The notes under the pieces: generated by a model
What the model saw: only the letters and a program-made list of their open reading frames with translations
The model's database searches: none
What the model was told of the DNA's origin: nothing
Shown: positions 27,570-36,308 of the stretch, piece after piece
Layout: each line of letters opens with the position of its first letter
How positions within the stretch are numbered: the first letter of the stretch is position 1
NCBI GenBank assembly: GCA_027493935.1
Contig: JAOSJV010000001.1
Coordinates: 2,441,157 to 2,505,156, forward strand
Reading direction: 5' to 3'
DNA length: 64,000 bases
Origin: Burkholderiales bacterium
GTDB lineage: Bacteria > Pseudomonadota > Gammaproteobacteria > Burkholderiales > SG8-39
Position numbers and translations under genes: made by a program

Positions 27570-28259
27570 TCAGGCACCCGCGACAGCAAGCGTAGCGCCG
27601 TCTACGCCAGTCGCCTGCGGCGCGTGCTCATCCGGCGATCTGCTGAAAACCTGCGCCAGGAATCGTTTTCCCGAGGGCAAGACGACCTGTCGTGTCGACG
27701 ACAGCACGAAACCGGCCTCGGCCGCGTGCCTCACCAAGACCTCCGGAGCAATGAGTCTCATGACCGCGGCGAGCGCATTGAGGCTGGTATACGGCGAGGG
27801 CGAGACAGGCGCCAGAGACCCGGCGGGCAGTTGCACGACCGTGACCAGCGAACCACGGGGGCGGCACAGCACAGCCAGATTGCGAAAGGTGGGGGCCGGG
27901 GCAACGTACTCGAACAACAGAGCGGCGTAGACGAGTTCGACCGGCTCGACGGCCGGAAGGGACACCTCGACGTCCGCGACATACGGCTCGAGGCCGGGAA
28001 GCCGGTGCGTGAATCGGCTGGCGAGCACCCGCAGGTAGTCCGGGTTGATGTCGATCGTCACGATGCGGGTGGTAGTTTCGGGACGGATGCGATCGAGACC
28101 ATTTCCGCCCGCGCATCCAATCACGGCCACCGAGCCAGGCGAGTACTCGGCCAGGATCTCGGCGAAGTGGTCCGACAGCATCCGAGCCTGACCGATGCCT
28201 GGGAGGGACATATGCCCCTCATACTCCGCCAGCGGGATATTGAGCCAGGGTGACGTCAT
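27570..28259 (-). CDS. Class I SAM-dependent methyltransferase
   Basis: 229 residues from ATG 28259. The SAM-binding motif I is SVAVIGCAGGNGLDRI, motif II the acidic IVTIDINPDYL, and the motif III/IV region VELVYAALLFEYVAP. C-terminal strands follow, with LVTVVQLP. A longer start at 28340 adds a basic N-terminus without a better ribosome site. It is complete and cytoplasmic; the acceptor is unknown. No operon partner is evident apart from the short downstream ORF. Confidence 0.75.
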   Translation of the reverse strand: MTSPWLNIPLAEYEGHMSLPGIGQARMLSDHFAEILAEYSPGSVAVIGCAGGNGLDRIRPETTTRIVTIDINPDYLRVLASRFTHRLPGLEPYVADVEVSLPAVEPVELVYAALLFEYVAPAPTFRNLAVLCRPRGSLVTVVQLPAGSLAPVSPSPYTSLNALAAVMRLIAPEVLVRHAAEAGFVLSSTRQVVLPSGKRFLAQVFSRSPDEHAPQATGVDGATLAVAGA

Positions 28260-28399
28260 GGAACGGCCAGCGGGCCTTACAAGAAGCCGTTTTCGCAACA
28301 GCTGCGGCGCGTGCTGTTGCGTCACGATGGGCAATCGCATGGTGTCGGCCTCGCAGCCCGGTTCTGCTTCAGCGAGGGAGGACTGCGCTCCGGCTCCCC

Positions 28400-28670
28400 C
28401 TTCCTATCTCCAGTAGCCATCATGCGCCGGCTTCTCGACGTTGTGAACCGGGCAATAGCGCTTGCGTGTTCACCTTCGGCCGTGGGCGCAGCGTGAAGCG
28501 GTCCAGCCGCTCGTTGTACCGGAGTTTCGCGAACACCGACCCGACCGTGGCAATCCGCCGGCCGTGGAACGCGCGTCCGCGCCCGCGGTCGATCGCCGCC
28601 TTCATCCGCTCGGCGATGGCGGGCATGGCGAAGCTGGAGCGGAAGACCGCCTGGCTCTACGCCGGGTAAC
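28400..28670 (-). pseudogene. IS1182-family transposase, C-terminal remnant
   Basis: The minus strand reads AIAERMKAAIDRGRGRAFHG, RRIATVGSVFAKLRYNERLD and FTLRPRPKVNTQ, then after a one-base shift CPVHNVEKPAHDGY. This is the conserved end of DDE transposases of the IS1182/IS5 group (YGRR...EPVFANLR...KRL.RFTLRG...). The catalytic core and terminal repeats are gone. It is distinct from the IS1182-like copy at 32.6-33.9 kb. Confidence 0.65.
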
Positions 28671-28922
28671 CCGACGCCCGATCACTCGCGTCTGGTCCAT
28701 GCCCCGAGGAAGCCTGCACGAGCGGAATCAGCCCTTCGACCAAACGCTCAATCTTCAAGAATTGTCAACTGTGCGAAGTACGACATCCTCGCTTCACCAA
28801 AGAACGCCACCCCTTAGAGCAGCAACAGCTACCCTTCGAGGCAGCTGTCGGACGGTTCGGTTCAGGTTCACCATCCACTTGCCGTAGCCCCGTCCAAGCA
28901 ACTACCGCTCCGGAGGGTGTTC

Positions 28923-30062
28923 GTGCTCAACCACCGTACGCATCTGAAGCCGCTCAGGATGCTGCTGATGCCGTTACGCCTTGGCAAACGGGCATTGCGC
29001 GCTTGTTGGCAATGGTGTCGTTCCTTTCGGGTCGAACTGCGCTACGCGGAAGGGCTAGGGAAAGGCACCTGTCTACCGATCTCTATTCTGTTCGCGGCAG
29101 CCGATCAGGACAAAGAGTACCTACTTCGATTGGTCTTCGAAGGCCCGCATCGCGAGCGCCGTGTCGGTCGCTACTGGCTATGGAACCTCCAGAAGGCGAT
29201 ACGTACAGTGCCAGACGACTGCTCGATGATGATAATCGAGACCGACGCATCCCACCTGCGCTTTGCGCAGGGCGGTCCTTGGTTTCTGATTCCACTCTGG
29301 CTGCTCGGGCAAATCGACCTTCCGTATGAGCAGCGCGTAACTAGCAAGATGAAGGCGGAGCTTCGAAGAAGGATCCGACGGAGCGATTTCAGGTTCGAAG
29401 TAACGCAGGACCCTGGAGCGTTTGATGACTTCTATCATCGGATGTACGTCCCGCATATCATCAACACGTACGGAGAAAGTGCGCTCATCGAATCTTACGA
29501 GGAGATGAAAGGCCACCTCCAAGATGGCGAGTTACTCCTGGTCAGGAAAGACGAACAGTTTATCGCGGGGCAACTCATCCGCTATCTCAAAGCGGGTCCG
29601 TTCCTATGGCAGCTGGGAATTCGCGATAACAATCGGCAATACGTTCAAGCCGGGGTGGCCGCCGCTTGCTACCACTTCTGTCTGCAGTATCTTCATGAGC
29701 AAGGGCACGTTAGAGCGTTTCTCGGCTGGTCGCGGGCGTTCTTGAAAGATGGGGTGCTCAGGTTTAAGCGAAGCCTCTCTCAACGGATCGTCCCGGCTCG
29801 GAATCCCGACGGGTTTGCGCTCAGGATTCTATCGCCTACGGCCGCAACCGCCGCCTTCCTTTCCAGAAACCCGTTCATCCTGCAACGGCAGGGGAACCTG
29901 GAGGGGGCCGTCTTTGTCGATGACTTCGAGAAACTCGATCCCAAGCAAGCAGACCAGATTCAGCACGAGTATTTCCACCCTGGGCTATCGCGACTACTCT
30001 GCTACAACTTCCAAGGGGAGAGGGCAATGGCGCCGCGCCCGGTTCCTGCAGCAGTCACGTAG
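28923..30062 (+). CDS. FemAB/GNAT-like acyltransferase
   Basis: 379 residues. The core region (MKAELRRRIRRSDFRFEV, FDDFYHRMYVPHIINTYGES, LLVRKDEQFIAGQLIRY, YVQAGVAAACYHFCLQYLH) has the double-GNAT look of FemAB/BioF2-like proteins that attach amino-acid or acyl groups to cell-surface polymers. GTG 28923 is chosen because GGAGG ends six bases upstream; GTG 28917 is also in frame. GC content and codon use are lower than in the operons to the left, hinting at acquisition. Substrate unknown. Confidence 0.55.
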   Translation: MLNHRTHLKPLRMLLMPLRLGKRALRACWQWCRSFRVELRYAEGLGKGTCLPISILFAAADQDKEYLLRLVFEGPHRERRVGRYWLWNLQKAIRTVPDDCSMMIIETDASHLRFAQGGPWFLIPLWLLGQIDLPYEQRVTSKMKAELRRRIRRSDFRFEVTQDPGAFDDFYHRMYVPHIINTYGESALIESYEEMKGHLQDGELLLVRKDEQFIAGQLIRYLKAGPFLWQLGIRDNNRQYVQAGVAAACYHFCLQYLHEQGHVRAFLGWSRAFLKDGVLRFKRSLSQRIVPARNPDGFALRILSPTAATAAFLSRNPFILQRQGNLEGAVFVDDFEKLDPKQADQIQHEYFHPGLSRLLCYNFQGERAMAPRPVPAAVT

Positions 30063-30276
30063 CCGGCCATCGAAGATCACGTATGCTGCCATTGCCTCCC
30101 CTCCACAGAAAAAGACCTGCGGTCACTACCTACGCCTGACTCCTCCCCAGGCGCCTCGACGCTCGCGTCGAGCAGTCGCCCAGCCGCGAAGCGCCGAGAG
30201 TAGCCGCCAGCGACGCTGGCGGGCGGGCCGCTGCAGCGGGTGGACGGGCGTCTGCATAGGTGACCTCCAGACTCAG

Positions 30277-30693
30277 CTAGAGACGCAGCGAGGGTTGCTC
30301 GGCAAAGTCTTCTATCGACTCGAGATGCATGAGCCAAGCCTGGGCGGACCGAGACCAGATCTGCCTCTTGGGGATGAGTTCGCTTCGTTGGCGCACTGTG
30401 CCGGCCCGGATCGAGAACACCTGCGGATCGTTCGGAATCGCCGAATAGATGGGCGTTCCACACTCAGGGCAGAAGGCTTGGGTTCGATTCGCACCACTTG
30501 CGCTGGTCTTGACGTAGGTCTTTGGTTTCCCCGTGATCAGTCGAAAACCGTCTTTGGAGGCGAGAACATATGTGCGGAACGCCGATCCCGATAGGGTTTG
30601 GCAGTCTGTGCAATGACAGATCCCGACATCCTCAGGGTTGATCGTCGCCTCGTAGGTGATCAAGCCGCAGTGGCAAGCCCCATCAATCCTCAT
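30277..30693 (-). CDS. GFA family protein (glutathione-dependent formaldehyde-activating-like)
   Basis: 138 residues with the zinc-binding cysteine pattern of the GFA fold: GACHCG near the start, ICHCTDCQ, and FCPECGTPIY. Length and motif order are complete. Most family members have no proven formaldehyde role, so I give only the family. A GGAGG ribosome site precedes the ATG. It lies immediately beyond the truncated last attC and may be either the last chromosomal gene or an old cassette. Confidence 0.85.
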   Translation of the reverse strand: MRIDGACHCGLITYEATINPEDVGICHCTDCQTLSGSAFRTYVLASKDGFRLITGKPKTYVKTSASGANRTQAFCPECGTPIYSAIPNDPQVFSIRAGTVRQRSELIPKRQIWSRSAQAWLMHLESIEDFAEQPSLRL

Positions 30694-30717
30694 GTGCTGA
30701 TCCTTTACCTCCTGTCA

Positions 30718-30783
30718 CCTTCCGGAGGGCACCGCCCGCGCGCGAAGCCCGCTGGCGGCGGTCGGCTCGCGTGCGTGGTTGGG
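30718..30783 (-). repeat. Half attC site at the distal end of the cassette array
   Basis: Ends in GTTGGGC at 30777-30783 and keeps the right arm (GGCGGCGGTCGGCTCG) seen in complete 102-base attC sites of this array. The other end lacks a YAAC core box. The array therefore appears to stop here by truncation. Confidence 0.55.
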
Positions 30784-30796
30784 CACGGCCGCACCC

Positions 30797-31153
30797 TTAC
30801 TCGCGGGTGCGAACACGAGTCTCCTCGACGCTCCAAGGCCGCCTGTCGGTCGGCTCCTTCGCACAAAGCCCGGCTGCGCTTTTTTTGAGCACGGCGAGGA
30901 TGTTCTCGACGCCCAGTGTCACGCGTCGGAGAACCCGTATCCCGCGATGGCTCGACGGCGGATAAGCTCGAGTGTCCGAATCGTCGCGATCGAGAGTGAC
31001 GAGAATCCGATCTTCCTTCATACGCGCCTCGAGAACTCTGGCGTCCGGACCGCCGTCGGCCTGCTCGTCACTCACGGAACGCACGTCGCGACCTGCGTCG
31101 GCCAGAAATATCCGCGCGTCGCGCGGAAGGTTCTCGTCCAGCTTGAAGCGCAC
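30797..31153 (-). CDS. DUF5615 PIN-like toxin-type protein
   Basis: 118 residues with the PIN-like acidic positions of the family: FKLDENLPRDARIFL at the start, and RILVTLDRDDSD followed by HRGIRVL. DUF5615 proteins usually pair with a DUF433 antitoxin and are thought to be toxin nucleases. Here the upstream partner is reduced to a chimeric stub (31169-31316). A close paralogue is at 36309. It is carried in the most distal cassette. Confidence 0.75.
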   Translation of the reverse strand: MRFKLDENLPRDARIFLADAGRDVRSVSDEQADGGPDARVLEARMKEDRILVTLDRDDSDTRAYPPSSHRGIRVLRRVTLGVENILAVLKKSAAGLCAKEPTDRRPWSVEETRVRTRE

Positions 31154-31168
31154 GGAAATCCTTCGCGA

Positions 31169-31316
31169 CTACGCGGGAACTGGCACCACCCGCTCGCGCG
31201 CCAGGCCGGCTGCGTAAGCAACGACAGCAGCGATACGAGCCAGCGCCCCATCGGGGGTGGCCAGCGCGGTACCGAAGGATCGGCTCAATAAACTTGTCGT
31301 AGGTCGGCACTGTCAT
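31169..31316 (-). pseudogene. Chimeric ORF: Mrr-like N-terminus joined to a DUF433 tail
   Basis: Correcting one base in the five-G run at 31253-31257 gives a short frame. It starts TVPTYDKFIEPILRYRAGHP (as in Mrr N-terminal winged-helix domains) and ends AAVVAYAAGLARERVVPVPA. That tail is nearly the same as the DUF433 antitoxin at 36678. The middle of the antitoxin is absent, so the toxin at 30797 may lack its antidote. Confidence 0.5.
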
Positions 31317-31351
31317 CAGCGCACCCCGTCGCGAAGCATCTACCACTGCGG

Positions 31352-31409
31352 CCCAAACGTCCGCGTTGAGCCACCGCCGAAGACGGTCGGCCGCGACGCG
31401 TTGTTATGC
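31352..31409 (-). repeat. attC site (short, degenerate)
   Basis: CCCAAAC at the left, arms GCGTTGAGCCACCGCCG and CGGTCGGCCGCGACGCG, and core box GTTATGC at the right. The left box carries an extra base. Confidence 0.5.
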
Positions 31410-31461
31410 GGAACTTGACTGGGCGCTCCATGAGCTACTGCTCGTCAGCTCTTTGTCCGCG

Positions 31462-31684
31462 TCAACCGAAGCGGCGCAGCCGCTCCAACAATTCGTCTGC
31501 AGAAACGTATTCGCCGCGTTCGATTTCGTCAATCGAAGCGAGCAGTTCTGCCTCTTCTTCTGGCGTCAGATCGAAGGATTCCTCGTCGTCCAGAAGCACC
31601 ACGGTTACTTTGGTGCCTTCCGCGAGGGACTCCCCCTTCGACGACCACTTTTCCGTCGACGACAGTGCCGGCGGCGACCTTCAT
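31462..31684 (-). CDS. Antitoxin-like small protein, frame broken by one base
   Basis: The minus strand reads MKVAAGTVVDGKVVVEGES, then LAEGTKVTVVLLDDEESFDL, then TPEEEAELLASIDEIERG and a C-terminal ADELLERLRRFG once one base is removed from the five-C run at 31632-31636. The N-terminal beta-hairpin plus acidic helix is typical of antitoxins that partner RelE/ParE toxins. No toxin frame follows it, so the partner is lost or never present. Confidence 0.55.
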
Positions 31685-32001
31685 GGCGTGAATCTTACTC
31701 CCGGCCGTGGCACGGTGGGTTGTGACGCCGAACGCTCCCGTTCAGCGGCGCGCCGCTTGCGGCGCTTCCGCAGCAAGGGGTGGTTGGACCGCAATGGCAT
31801 TCGCCTATTTGCGCTCCGCCCCTTGCGCAAGATACTGAGGAATTCCGCCGACTGCGTATAACTTTGTGAACTCATGTTTCCAAGTCAGGGGCGCAGGGAC
31901 GCGCATCGCATTTAGGGATTTCTCATACTGCGTATTGATTTCGGCGCGCGGAATGCCGTTCGCAAGGTCGTACTAGTAAACGCGCTCAATCGCGTTGAGC
32001 G
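31685..32001. other. 317-base cassette spacer without a clear gene
   Basis: Between the antitoxin-like gene start and the next attC. Short frames on both strands lack ribosome sites and similarity. It may hold the cassette's own promoter. Confidence 0.4.
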
Positions 32002-32052
32002 CGTCAACGCTGACTGAAGCCGAAAGTGGGCGGCTCGAGCGCGTGGTTGGTC
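32002..32052 (-). repeat. attC site (short)
   Basis: CGTCAAC at 32002-32008 and GTTGGTC at 32046-32052 enclose the arms; the right side GGCTCGAGCGCGTG is shared with other attC sites here. It lies just downstream of the ParE gene. Confidence 0.55.
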
Positions 32053-32067
32053 ACCTGACGCACCGCG

Positions 32068-32361
32068 CTACTTTCTGCCGCGCCAGTAACCAGGACGGCG
32101 ACTGTGGTGTGCGACAGCGAGGATGCGAATCTGATCATCGACGACCGCGTAGATGACGCTGAACGGAAAGCGACGCGTGACGAGACGACGCTTGCCGTGA
32201 CGCCATACCACGCCGAGGCGCGGATACTGAAGTAATAGGCTGACGGAGTGCTCGAATTCCGAGAGGAAGGACTGCGACAGTGCGGTACCGGCCTGGTCTC
32301 GGTAAAACTCGGCTGCCTCCCGGAGGTCTTCCTGTGCCTCAGGGTGCAGCCAGTAGTTCAC
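32068..32361 (-). CDS. parE: ParE/RelE family toxin
   Basis: 97 residues of the RelE/ParE fold: LHPEAQEDLREAAEFYRDQA, PRLGVVWRHGKRRLVTRRFP and the C-terminal IRILAVAHHSRRPGYW. Its start overlaps the upstream antitoxin stop by four bases (ATGA), the usual arrangement for this pair. The antitoxin class favours ParE. A paralogous pair is at 45046-45560. Cassette-borne. Confidence 0.85.
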   Translation of the reverse strand: MNYWLHPEAQEDLREAAEFYRDQAGTALSQSFLSEFEHSVSLLLQYPRLGVVWRHGKRRLVTRRFPFSVIYAVVDDQIRILAVAHHSRRPGYWRGRK

Positions 32362-32582
32362 CGGAACTCAGTCTTCAGTTTCGCCAAGGCGTCAGGACCG
32401 GGAACCAGGGAAACGGCGCCGCTCTCAATTTCGGCGTTGCGGCGCTCAATCTCCGCGGCCCAAGCCTCCTCGACCTCGGGATCGATGTCGAGACTTGCAA
32501 TCAGCCGCTCGACCAGCCGTGCTCTTTCCGAGGCGGAAAGCTGTAGCGCTTCTGCTTCAAGGGCTTCTACTGTCGAGGACAT
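32358..32582 (-). CDS. Addiction-module antitoxin (unstable-antitoxin family)
   Basis: 74 residues. The helical N-terminus LEAEALQLSASERARLVERL and the SLDIDPEVEEAWAAEIERR segment are the signature of the Pfam unstable-antitoxin family partnered with ParE-like toxins. It is translationally coupled to the toxin. Its upstream DNA is cut by the IS1182-like element 13 bases before the start, so its native promoter may be displaced. Confidence 0.85.
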   Translation of the reverse strand: MSSTVEALEAEALQLSASERARLVERLIASLDIDPEVEEAWAAEIERRNAEIESGAVSLVPGPDALAKLKTEFR

Positions 32583-32594
32583 AACCCCTCCGAA

Positions 32595-33930
32595 CTAGCA
32601 GTTTGTTGAACTTCTGCTGTTTTTCATGATTTCAGCGCTGAGGACCGAGCGAATCGACGCCGTGGGGTCTGGAGACGAGCCCATTTGGACCCCTGATCGG
32701 GGTCATTTGCGCTTGTTCTCCAATCACTGGACGCACCTCTGCCGTCTATCCGCTCGGTCGCATTGCCAGCAGTCTTGGCAGGCGACGCAGATTCACGACC
32801 GTCGCGGCGAGCGTGAAGATCAATTCGACCTTCTCCAGGCCGCGCAGCTTCACCTGGCGAAGAATGCCGTGCTGCTTGGCGTCACCGAACACCGTCTCGA
32901 TGAGCTTGCGCGCGTACTGGCTCAGCCCGTAGCCGGCATGGCGCGTCGTGCGCTGATCGATGCGACTGCTCCTGCGCGAGGTATTCTGTGCCACGTGCGG
33001 CGTGACATTGATCTGGCGGCACCCCTCGACGAAGGGCTCGATGTCGTAAGCCTTGTCCGCACCGACGGTCTTGCGCACCTCGCCCGGCAATTCGGCAAGC
33101 ATCTCCAGCGCCGCTTCGCGCTCCGCGGTGCCGTTGGCCTGGGTAAGCCGCGTATCGACCACCAGCCCATTGCGGTTCTCGGCGAGCACGTGGCCCATGT
33201 AGCGGGAATGGCTCCGGCTTTGGGGGACTTGGTGTAGAGCTGAGAATCCGGATCGGTCTTGCTCGCGTGGGTCTCGTTGGTGCGCCTCTGGCCCTTGAAG
33301 TCCACCTCCGGATTGCTGCGGCTGCCGCCGCCAGGCGAGTGGGGGGCCGTCTTTCGGCACGAAGCTCTTGTGCGAAGCCCAGGCGCGGATCAGCGTCCCA
33401 TCCACCGAGAAGTGCTCCGAGGAGAGCAACCCCTTCGCCTTGGCCTGATCGAGCACCCGCTCAAAGAGCTCGCGTACCACCTCGTGCTCGATGAGCCGGT
33501 CGCGGTTCTTCGTGTAGGTCGAATGATCCCAAGGCTCCACCTCGATGTTCAAACCCACAAACCAGCGAAACAGCATGTTGTAGCCGAGCTGCTCACAGAG
33601 CACCCGCTCGCTCCTCAGCCCATAGAGGGACTGCAGGATCAGCCCGCGCAGCAACTGCTCCGGCGGAATCGAGTCACGCCCGCAATCGGCGTACATCGCC
33701 GCAAACGTCGCATCCATCTCACGCAGCGCCGTGTTCACGATCTCCCGAATCGGCCGCAGCGGGTGCTCGCGCGGCACGAACTTGCTCACCGTCACATAGC
33801 TGAACAGGCTCTCTCGCGTCACATCAGCACCGCGCATCGTCGGTTCCCCGTCATTCGTCTCGACGGGAGTTGGGCAACGCACGACACCATGAATTCCATG
33901 AAATCGCGACGAATTTCAACAAACTGCTAG
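32595..33930 (-). mobile_element. IS1182-like insertion sequence
   Basis: Ends are inverted repeats, AGCAGTTTGTTGAA at 32597 and its complement TTCAACAAACTGCT ending at 33928. Both are bordered by the palindrome CTAG, a plausible target duplication. One transposase gene fills the element. It is inserted just upstream of the antitoxin gene. Confidence 0.75.
32746..33837 (-). CDS. IS1182-family transposase, two compensating frame slips
   Basis: DDE transposase with the DUF772 N-terminal domain (FSYVTVSKFVPREHPLRPI, LLRGLILQSLYGLRSER), SVDGTLIRAWASHKSF, and a C-terminal KLIETVFGDAKQHGILRQVK. Between 33341 and 33226 the frame shifts and returns. Both edges are G-runs (six G at 33341-33346, five at 33222-33226), and the shifted frame contains the expected DFKGQRRTNETHASKTDPD. 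Hence probably functional. ATG 33837 fits the family start (MRGADVTRESLFSYV). Confidence 0.75.
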   Translation of the reverse strand: MRGADVTRESLFSYVTVSKFVPREHPLRPIREIVNTALREMDATFAAMYADCGRDSIPPEQLLRGLILQSLYGLRSERVLCEQLGYNMLFRWFVGLNIEVEPWDHSTYTKNRDRLIEHEVVRELFERVLDQAKAKGLLSSEHFSVDGTLIRAWASHKSFVPKDGPPLAWRRQPQQSGGGLQGPEAHQRDPREQDRSGFSALHQVPQSRSHSRYMGHVLAENRNGLVVDTRLTQANGTAEREAALEMLAELPGEVRKTVGADKAYDIEPFVEGCRQINVTPHVAQNTSRRSSRIDQRTTRHAGYGLSQYARKLIETVFGDAKQHGILRQVKLRGLEKVELIFTLAATVVNLRRLPRLLAMRPSG

Positions 33931-34015
33931 TGCTACGAACTATAGATAGGGTGCCACAACAGCGCGAGCGATGCCAACGGGCCCGACGTGACGTGTGCCA
34001 CGCAGGCATTCAGGT

Positions 34016-34094
34016 GCCCAACGCCCCGCATCTCCTGCCGACGGGAAGCGGGCGAAGCCCGCTGTAGCCGGTCAGGTGTATGCGGATGTTAGCT
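34016..34094 (-). repeat. attC site
   Basis: GCCCAAC at 34016-34022 and GTTAGCT at 34088-34094; the inner palindrome GCGGGCGAAGCCCGC is clear. Confidence 0.7.
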
Positions 34095-34207
34095 GGCGAT
34101 CGGCCCCGCCGTCGCCGCGTCGTCACACCTGCTTGCCCTCATTTCACGCGCCTACTGACGTGCGGTTCCCGAGAGTCATCTGCTGCTTTCAGGATGGGTA
34201 TCCCCAA

Positions 34208-35068
34208 TTACTTCGGAAACAAGAGCTGGATCTGCAGGCGCAACTGCCAGAGCGCACCATTGTCCGGCCGCTCGACGTTGTAGTACGCCGCAGCCTGCAA
34301 GTTCACGGGCTGCTTGCCGAAGCGCATGATCTGCCCGATGCCGAGCCCGAGCGGAACGGTCCATCGCTGCCCGCTGTCGGCCTCCCAGTCCGCGGTAATG
34401 ACCGGGGCGAAACTGAGGTAGCGTCCTGGGTGCTCGGGAAAATTGTAGTTGACGAAAGGCTGCAGGAGCATCTGGTTGACGTCTTTCCGGCCATCGTCCT
34501 TCTCGACCGACCACACGTTGTTGATCAGCGCGCCGTACACCCACGTCTTCCCCAGGTGCAGCGCCACGGCCGTGGGGCCGAGACCCCAGGCGCCCTGACC
34601 GAGCCGATCGTCGGTCGCCGTATTGAGCTGCGCGATCACGCCAGCGCCCCACACCCATCCATTGACCGGCTGCTTGGGCGAGAAGAAGGCGGAGAACTGG
34701 ACGTCGCCAATGCCGTTGACGCGGTCCTGGGCCTGCGTGAAGGCCGGCTGCGAGATGACCGGCATAATCGTGCGCGTGATGAGGTTCCAATCCGTGTTCA
34801 AGTTGATCGGGTAGACGGGCTGAATGTTCAGGATGTTCTGCGTCTCTTCGCGCGGCCCAGTCTTGAAGTTGGTGTTGTTCTGAAAGGGCACGCTGATCAT
34901 GTCGGCGATGGGGTTCTGTGCCGCCTTGGCCAGACCGGCAGCGTCGCCTTCCTGCGCCGAAGCAGACAGCGGGACGAGGTGAATCGCCGCACACAATGCG
35001 GCCAGGGCCGCAGCCCAGCACCGCCCTGTTGCAGCGACCGCGATACGCGATTGGACGCTTCGTGTCAT
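34208..35068 (-). CDS. Outer-membrane transporter-like protein (phenol MetA-degradation family)
   Basis: 286 residues with a clear signal peptide (hydrophobic stretch ending PLSASAQEG). A beta-barrel-like body has alternating aromatic strands: VYPINLNTDWNLITRTIMP, GIGDVQFSAFFSPK, WVWGAGVIAQL, and a C-terminal LRLQIQLLFPK. This matches the neuromedin-U-like/PF13557 outer-membrane family often annotated as transporter. It is unusually long cargo for a cassette. IS630 copy 1 lies 26 bases upstream of its start, probably separating it from its promoter or changing its expression. Confidence 0.7.
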   Translation of the reverse strand: MTRSVQSRIAVAATGRCWAAALAALCAAIHLVPLSASAQEGDAAGLAKAAQNPIADMISVPFQNNTNFKTGPREETQNILNIQPVYPINLNTDWNLITRTIMPVISQPAFTQAQDRVNGIGDVQFSAFFSPKQPVNGWVWGAGVIAQLNTATDDRLGQGAWGLGPTAVALHLGKTWVYGALINNVWSVEKDDGRKDVNQMLLQPFVNYNFPEHPGRYLSFAPVITADWEADSGQRWTVPLGLGIGQIMRFGKQPVNLQAAAYYNVERPDNGALWQLRLQIQLLFPK

Positions 35069-36149
35069 GGTGCTTCTCTCCTGCTGCCAGCTAATGAGAG
35101 CTGCATAAGTAATGTCTTATCTGAGGCAAAAGAGAGATCGCTGTGGCGGAGAAACGACCTCAGTAGCGGCTGGTCGTCGCCGATGGCAAGGACGGTGAGA
35201 TGAGCTTGCATCGCCAAGTCCGTGAACTCGACTGGCGCGAAGTTGGCAAGCTCGTTCGTTTTGGCGTGGCCCCAGATCAGTTCGACCGGATTGAGCTCGG
35301 GCGCATACGGCGGGAGCAACTCGGCGCGGACGCGATGGCGGTTTTGCTCGAGCCAGCCTTTGACCGGTTCGCCCACATGAGCTTGCAGTCGATCCCAGAC
35401 CAGGGCGATCGGCATGCGCAGCGTGCGGCACAACTGCCGCAGAAACGGGATGATGTGCTCGCCATCGAAGCTTGCGTCGGCAAGGAGGCTGAAGTAGGCG
35501 CGCACACGGCGACGGCGGGGCGAAATCGCCAGAGCGCCGATCACCGAGACCTTGCGACGGGAGCGACCACGCTGCATGAGCACGGGAGTGTGCCCGCGGG
35601 GCGCCCAACTGCGGCGCACCAGCGGGCCCATGAGGAAGCCCGTTTCGTCTATGAAGACGATCGCCGCGCCGCGGCGCCAGGCGTTTTTTTTACCCGCGGC
35701 CAGTCCTCTCGGACCCAGCGGCGGATCTCACGTTCGTCGCGTTCCAAGGCGCGCCGCGCCGGCTTCTGCGGACTCCAGCCCAGGTCATGCAGCAATCGCC
35801 CGACATGATCGACGTGGTAGCTGATGCCGAACCGCTCCTTGATGAGCTCGGTCACGCGCGGACAGGTCCAAAGATCGGTATCAAAACCGGTCGCGAGCGG
35901 CCCTTTGAGCAGCAGCGCCTCGAGACGACGCTTCTGATGAGCCTTGAGCTTTGGCGGTCGGCCGGGCGCAGCTCGGGCGCGCACTGCCGCCTCGCCGTGC
36001 TTGCGTGCCGCTGCCTTCCAGCGTCGCACGCTGCGTCGATCCACACCTACTCGCCGCGCAACTTCCGAAGGAAGCAGCCCTTCGTCCAGCAATGCCAGCG
36101 CGCGCAGTCGGCGGCGCTCCAACTCTTCTGGACTTCCGGTCGGTCTCAT
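35065..36149 (-). CDS. IS630 transposase (two-frame), copy 1
   Basis: The N-terminal frame (MRPTGSPEELERRRLRALAL, HTH VARRVGVDRRSVRRWK) and the C-terminal DDE frame (IVFIDETGFLMGPLVRR, LVWDRLQAHVG, PPYAPELNPVELIWGHAKT) are separated at a poly-A tract (poly-T on the plus strand). The tract has eight bases here, seven in copy 2 and five in copy 3. Six would fuse the frames (WPRVKNAWRRGAAIVFIDE). It could be programmed frameshifting, known in IS630 elements, or sequence error. The C-terminal frame has no stop inside the element and ends in flanking DNA. Confidence 0.85.
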
Positions 36150-36197
36150 GGCACACCTCCGACCGGAAGTATAGGACATTATTTACGCAGGCGCCAT
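35094..36197 (-). mobile_element. IS630-family element, copy 1
   Basis: 1104 bases, bounded by TA on both sides (35092-35093, 36198-36199). The terminal repeats are imperfect: ATGAGAGCTGCATAAGTAAT at one end and ATGGCGCCTGCGTAAATAAT at the other. The TA at the right was the start of an attC TAAC core box. It is nearly identical to copies 2 and 3 but has eight T at 35684-35691. Confidence 0.9.
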
Positions 36198-36198
36198 T

Positions 36199-36296
36199 AA
36201 CGCTCGTGCCGAGCCGCCGCCGAGGAGCGCAGCGACGAGGGCACCACCAGCAAGCGAAGCGCGCTGGCGGCGGTCGGTTCGAGCGCGTGGTTGGGC
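36199..36296 (-). repeat. attC site with IS630 inserted in its core box
   Basis: Same long family as 42793 and 45626 (arms GAGCCGCCGCCGAGGAGCG and GGCGGCGGTCGG). It ends in GTTGGGC at 36290-36296. The other box, AGCTAAC, is split: AGC at 35089-35091 lies left of IS630 copy 1 and TAAC right of it. Confidence 0.8.
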
Positions 36297-36308
36297 ACGG
36301 CCGCGCCC

